Shown here: positions 60,480 to 64,000 of the stretch, piece by piece
How positions within the stretch are numbered: the first letter of the stretch is position 1
Layout of the letters: every line of letters starts with the position of its first letter
Source of the DNA: Microbacterium terregens
GTDB lineage: Bacteria; Pseudomonadota; Alphaproteobacteria; Sphingomonadales; Sphingomonadaceae
DNA length: 64,000 nucleotides
NCBI RefSeq assembly: GCF_027922045.1
Contig: NZ_BSEX01000004.1
Location: 248,001 to 312,000 of the forward strand
Direction: 5' to 3'
The notes under the pieces: generated by a model
Databases searched by the model: none
Seen by the model: the letters and a program-made list of their open reading frames with translations, nothing else
What the model was told of the DNA's origin: nothing
Translations under genes and position numbers: made by a program

Positions 60480-61646
60480 ATGCATCGCACCATCGCCTGC
60501 GCCACCGCCGCCATCCTACTCGCCGCCTGCGGCGCGCCCAACGATCCTGCCATCGCCAACGGCAGCGCGCCCCAGGCGAGCAGCGCCCCCGCTGCTACGG
60601 ACGGTCGCCCCTTCGCAGTGACGCCGGTCACCACCCTCGACTCCCCCTGGGCGATGACCTTCCTGCCCGACGGGCGGATGTTGGTGACGGAGAAGGCAGG
60701 CCGGATGCTGCTGGTGCAGCAGTCAACAGGCGGCAACCCCATCATTTGGCCGATTGCAGGCATTCCTGCCGTCGACAGCGAAGGCCAGGGCGCCCTGATG
60801 GACGTGGTTGCGGCGCCGGATTTCGCGCGCAGCAAGCTCGTCTATTTCTCGGGCTCCGTCACCGGTCCCGGCGGCAAGGGCGTGAAGCTGTGGCGTGGTC
60901 GACTTGTGCATGATGCCGAGCAGGGCGCGCGGCTGGAGGGTGTCACGGAACTGTTCGCCGCCACCCCCTTCGTTTCCGGCAACGGCCATTACTCGGGCCG
61001 TATCGCCTTCGCACCGGACGGCCAGCACCTGTTCTTCACCAACGGCGAGCGCCAGAAGTTCGATCCCGCACAGGATCCCAAGGCGACGCTCGGCAAGGTG
61101 CTGCGCCTGACGCTCGACGGCAAGCCGGCGGGCGACCCCGGCCTCACCGGACGCGGCTTCCACCCCGCGGTCTGGTCCTACGGCCACCGCAACCTGCTCG
61201 GCCTCGCCTTCGATGCCCAGGGCAATCTGTGGGAGCAGGAGATGGGGCCGAAGGGCGGCGACGAGGTCAACCTGATCCTGCCCGGCCGCAACTATGGCTG
61301 GCCGAAGGTCTCGAACGGCAGCCACTATGACGGCCGCGACATTCCCGACCACAAGCCCGGCGACGGTTTCGAGCCGCCCAAGGTGTCGTGGAACCCGGTG
61401 ATCTCGCCGGGCGGGCTCCTGGTCTATACGGGGGCGATGTTCCCCGAGTGGCAGGGCGACCTGTTCATCGGCGGCCTGTCGAGCGAGGCGCTGGTCCGCG
61501 TCGGCGTGAACGGCACCAATGCCAGCAAGGGCGACCAGTGGCCGATGGGCAAGCGCATCCGCGACGTGGAGCAGGGCCCGGACGGCGCGATCTGGCTGAT
61601 CGAGGACGGCGAAGGCGGCCGCCTGCTGAAGCTGACCAAGGGGTGA
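60480..61646 (+). CDS. PQQ-dependent sugar dehydrogenase (soluble aldose dehydrogenase type), lipoprotein
   Basis: A 388-residue beta-propeller of the GDH-B/YliI family. The N-terminus MHRTIACATAAILLAACG has a lipobox (LAAC), so Cys17 is probably lipidated. Family blocks: LDSPWAMTFLPDGRMLVTEKAGR (start), GNGHYSGRIAFAPDGQHLFFTNGE, SYGHRNLLGLAFDAQGNLWEQEMGPKGGDEVN and ILPGRNYGWP (in parts). It would oxidise aldose sugars in the periplasm with PQQ; no PQQ genes are nearby. Divergent from rimP. Confidence 0.9.
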   Translation: MHRTIACATAAILLAACGAPNDPAIANGSAPQASSAPAATDGRPFAVTPVTTLDSPWAMTFLPDGRMLVTEKAGRMLLVQQSTGGNPIIWPIAGIPAVDSEGQGALMDVVAAPDFARSKLVYFSGSVTGPGGKGVKLWRGRLVHDAEQGARLEGVTELFAATPFVSGNGHYSGRIAFAPDGQHLFFTNGERQKFDPAQDPKATLGKVLRLTLDGKPAGDPGLTGRGFHPAVWSYGHRNLLGLAFDAQGNLWEQEMGPKGGDEVNLILPGRNYGWPKVSNGSHYDGRDIPDHKPGDGFEPPKVSWNPVISPGGLLVYTGAMFPEWQGDLFIGGLSSEALVRVGVNGTNASKGDQWPMGKRIRDVEQGPDGAIWLIEDGEGGRLLKLTKG

Positions 61647-61693
61647 GGCGGGAGTGAGACGGGAGGAGGAGTTTCCTCGCGCCTCCTCCTCAC

Positions 61694-61817
61694 CCCGTTC
61701 GTGCCGAGTAGAGACCGAGTAGCTGCGTCAGCAGCGTATCGAGGGCTCGTATCGAGGTGCCGCCCCGGGCGACCGCCTTTCGATACGCGGCTAACGCCGC
61801 TACTCAGGGCAAACGGG
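61694..61817. repeat. Intergenic inverted repeat, family B (copy 3, degenerate)
   Basis: Bounded by CCCGTTCG (from 61694) and CAAACGGG (to 61817). Inside, GTATCGAGG, TTTCGATACG and GCTACTCAGGG correspond to the other copies, but the TCGAGCTTGTCGAGA block is replaced by an unrelated stretch (ACCGAGTAGCTGCGTCAGCAGCG). It lies between the ends of the convergent sugar dehydrogenase gene and hisZ. Confidence 0.82.
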
Positions 61818-61844
61818 TTCAGGGGATGCCGGTGACGGAGGGGA

Positions 61845-62945
61845 TCACCCCAGCGCGACCGGCCCCGCGTCGCCCAGCCGGTGCGTGCACAACTGCGCCT
61901 CGGGCGTGTCGTCCGCGGTCAGCGCCGCCACCGTCACCCAGCCCTCTGCCCTGAGCGCAGCGCCGGTCTCCGCCGGCGTGCCGAACGGCAGGAACAGCCG
62001 CCGCCGCGCATCCGCGCCCACGCCCGCGTCGAGCAGCACGTCGGCATAGAGCGAAAAGCCGACCGCCGGCTCCGCACTGCCGTCCTCGCCCACCACGGCA
62101 TAGCTGCCGCCGCGGCCGATCTCCGCGCTGAGGCCGCGCGCGAACAGCGAGAAGCCGACCCAGCTCTGGTATTCAAAGCCATGCCGCTCGGTCGGGTCGA
62201 GCGTCAGCGCCGCGCGGCCGCGGATCGCCTCGGCGATCGCCTCCAGACCGTCGAGCCGGCTGCTCAGACTCCCCGCAACATCGCTTGCGCGCAGCCGCGC
62301 CAGCGCCTGGTCGAACGGCCCCGCCGCCTCGATCAGCGGCAGATAGGCGGGATCGATCGCCGCAACCGCGCCGGCATCCTTGCCATCCAGCGCCTCGCGC
62401 AACGCAAGCAGTTGCTCGGGCGCAAGCGTATCGCCCGCGAGCGCGTCGAGCAGGTCCGGCAGGGTGAAATCCACCGACACGTCGGTGAGCCCCGCGGCGG
62501 CCAGTGCCTCCACGGCCACGCTCACCACCTCACGCACCGCCGCCACGCTGTCGAGGCCGATCAGCTCCGCCCCGATCTGGCGCAGCGCGCGGCGCTGGGC
62601 GAGGTCGGAGGCGCGCAGCCGCAGCACCGGCCCGGCATAGCACAGCCGCACCGGGCGCGGGTGGTGGCCCATGCGGGTGGCGGCGATGCGCCCGACCTGC
62701 GCGGTCATGTCGGGGCGGATCGCCAGCGTCTTCTGCGACACCGGATCGACGAAGCGCACCGCATCCTGCGCGCGTGCCGCCTTCAGCCGGCGGCCGAGCG
62801 CATCCTCGAACTCGGCGAGCGGCGGATCGACCTGCTCATAGCCATAGCTGCGCGCGGCCGACAGCACGCGCCCTTCGAACCGCGCCACCGCATCGGCGGC
62901 GGGCGGCAGGCGGTCGTGGAACCCTTCGGGCAAGAGGCCGGTCAT
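61845..62945 (-). CDS. hisZ: ATP phosphoribosyltransferase regulatory subunit HisZ
   Basis: A class II aminoacyl-tRNA-synthetase-like protein of 366 residues that activates the short form of HisG in histidine synthesis. Motif-2-like ALRPDMTAQVGRIAATRM, CYAGPVLR and QIGAELIGLDSVAAVRE are visible; the C-terminal motif 3 (IGRGGSYAVVGEDG) is modified and there is no anticodon-binding domain, which separates it from HisRS. ATG 62945 (MTGLLPEGFHDRLPP) matches the family start. No hisG lies beside it in the window. Confidence 0.92.
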   Translation of the reverse strand: MTGLLPEGFHDRLPPAADAVARFEGRVLSAARSYGYEQVDPPLAEFEDALGRRLKAARAQDAVRFVDPVSQKTLAIRPDMTAQVGRIAATRMGHHPRPVRLCYAGPVLRLRASDLAQRRALRQIGAELIGLDSVAAVREVVSVAVEALAAAGLTDVSVDFTLPDLLDALAGDTLAPEQLLALREALDGKDAGAVAAIDPAYLPLIEAAGPFDQALARLRASDVAGSLSSRLDGLEAIAEAIRGRAALTLDPTERHGFEYQSWVGFSLFARGLSAEIGRGGSYAVVGEDGSAEPAVGFSLYADVLLDAGVGADARRRLFLPFGTPAETGAALRAEGWVTVAALTADDTPEAQLCTHRLGDAGPVALG

Positions 62946-63058
62946 CGGAGAACATCCTGTTGGGCGGCCGGGATCGACGCGCCGTCTCATGGCCGGCAGC
63001 TAGGGGATGTGCCCGCGCGCGACAAGCTGGCTGGCAGCGGTAGCGCTCCACAACCTGT

Positions 63059-63153
63059 ACCCCGGCGAAGGCCGGGGCCCAGTTGCGGAGCGCTCGGGGC
63101 TTTGGCGCGGACCTTAGCCGCCATTCCAACTGGGCCCCGGCCTCCGCCGGGGC
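63059..63153. repeat. Intergenic inverted repeat, family A (CCCCGG subtype)
   Basis: The left arm 63059-63085 (CCCCGGCGAAGGCCGGGGCCCAGTTG in pieces) and the right arm 63127-63153 (CAACTGGGCCCCGG and CCGCCGGGGC) are complementary over about 26 bases, around a 41-base spacer. It lies between serA and hisZ, both on the minus strand. Confidence 0.85.
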
Positions 63154-63171
63154 ACTTGCTGGTGCGCTTCC

Positions 63172-64000
63172 TTAGAACGCCAGCGACATCGCCGTGCGCA
63201 CGCCCGGCAGCGCGCGAACCTGGGCGGCGAGTTCCGGCGTCACCGGCTCGTCGACCGACAGCAGCAGGATCGCCTCGCCCCCGGCATTGCGGCGGCCGAG
63301 GTGGAAGGTGCCGATGTTGACCCCTGCCTCGCCCAGCGTGGTGCCGAGGCGGCCGATGAAGCCCGGCGCGTCCTCGTTGACGATGTAGAGCATGTGCCCG
63401 GCCAGATCGGCCTCGACCTTGATGCCGAACAGCTCGACCAGGCGCGGCGCCTGATTGCCGAACAGCGTGCCCGCCACCGAGCGATCGCCCGCTTCGGTGC
63501 GCACCGTCACGCGCACCAGCGTGTGATAGTCGCCCTCGCGCTCGTTGCGCACTTCGCGCACTTCCAGCCCGCGCTCCTTGGCCAGGAACGGCGCGTTGAC
63601 CATGTTCACCGTGTCCGAATGGACGCGCATCAGCCCGGCGAGCACCGCGCCGGTGATCGGCTTCTGGTTGAGCTCGGCGGCCGCACCCTCGACCTCGATC
63701 GAAATCGAGCTGAGCGCGCCGTGCGCCAGCTGGCCGACCAGGCTGCCCAGCTTCTCCGCAAGCGCCATGTACGGCTTGAGCTTGGGCGCTTCCTCGGCCG
63801 ACAGCGACGGCATGTTGAGCGCGTTGGTGACGCCGCCCGACACCAGGAAATCGGCCATCTGCTCGGCGACCTGGATCGCGACGTTGACCTGCGCCTCGGT
63901 GGTGGATGCGCCCAGGTGCGGAGTGGAGACGAAGTTCGGCGTCCCGAACAGCGGCGAGTCCTTTGCCGGCTCGGTCACGAACACGTCGAGGGCCGCACCG
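63172..64000 (-). CDS. serA: D-3-phosphoglycerate dehydrogenase, C-terminal part
   Basis: First enzyme of serine synthesis. The window holds the last 275 or so residues; the start lies beyond the right edge. Visible are the end of the NAD-binding/catalytic half (AALDVFVTEPAKDSPLFGTPNFVSTPHLGASTTEAQ, with the catalytic His, in parts), the intervening domain found in the long bacterial form, and a C-terminal ACT domain (HMLYIVNEDAPGFIGRLGTTLGEAGVNIGTFHLGR, in parts) for serine feedback. It ends TAMSLAF. Confidence 0.95.
   Translation of the reverse strand, partial: GAALDVFVTEPAKDSPLFGTPNFVSTPHLGASTTEAQVNVAIQVAEQMADFLVSGGVTNALNMPSLSAEEAPKLKPYMALAEKLGSLVGQLAHGALSSISIEVEGAAAELNQKPITGAVLAGLMRVHSDTVNMVNAPFLAKERGLEVREVRNEREGDYHTLVRVTVRTEAGDRSVAGTLFGNQAPRLVELFGIKVEADLAGHMLYIVNEDAPGFIGRLGTTLGEAGVNIGTFHLGRRNAGGEAILLLSVDEPVTPELAAQVRALPGVRTAMSLAF

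Overview
The window looks like chromosomal core sequence from a yellow-pigmented alphaproteobacterium of the Sphingomonadales, most likely Sphingomonas or a close relative. The grounds are very high G+C (roughly two thirds by eye), a beta-carotenoid gene cluster, a circularly permuted two-piece tmRNA gene, a CcrM-type GANTC methylase, split pntAA/pntAB transhydrogenase genes preceded by an aa3-oxidase subunit IV gene, and XrtA/PEP-CTERM regulators of the prsK/prsR type. I found no prophage, insertion sequence or CRISPR array.

Left third (1-24 kb): the end of a cell-division block (ftsE, ftsX, start of a ydcF-like gene), a zinc-ribbon membrane protein, a MATE exporter and tRNA-Leu(GAG). The carotenoid operon crtY-crtI-LOG-crtB follows on the minus strand, with a divergent fatty-acid-hydroxylase gene (crtG candidate) whose 3' end appears frameshifted. 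Housekeeping genes come next: dapB-nth, sirtuin, lepB-rnc-era, pgi, gor, a dicarboxylate/amino-acid symporter, and the tightly packed run glmM, DUF1272, thiD (fused to a VOC domain), rnhB.

Middle (24-46 kb): ccrM with a cluster of GANTC sites upstream, folP, an NtrC-like regulator with an altered GAFTGA loop, and the pnt locus with a nucleoside deoxyribosyltransferase gene inside it. Then come a PepSY / response regulator / histidine kinase operon, an ABC-F protein, a DUF815 ATPase, the prsR-prsK-sugar transferase run, a GDP-mannose pyrophosphorylase, an Rrf2 regulator and the permuted ssrA.

Right third (46-64 kb): the classic translation/RNA operon on the minus strand (rimP, nusA, ylxR, infB, rbfA, truB, rpsO, pnp). 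It carries insertions: a 4-oxalocrotonate tautomerase homologue after nusA, and a vapBC module, tdk and a site-2-protease homologue between rbfA and truB. It is followed by an HRXXN-type histidine kinase. A PQQ sugar dehydrogenase, hisZ and the 3' part of serA close the window.

Two families of intergenic inverted repeats recur across the window (seven and three copies). One copy has become an intrinsic terminator between infB and rbfA. Stop/start overlaps using TTG or GTG starts (crtY/crtI, dapB/nth, DUF1272/thiD, vapB/vapC) are frequent and decide several starts given here. The strongest points for follow-up are the crtG frameshift, the ThiD-VOC fusion, the GAFPGA regulator, the GANTC cluster before ccrM, and the repeats. 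I saw no clear new multi-gene system.
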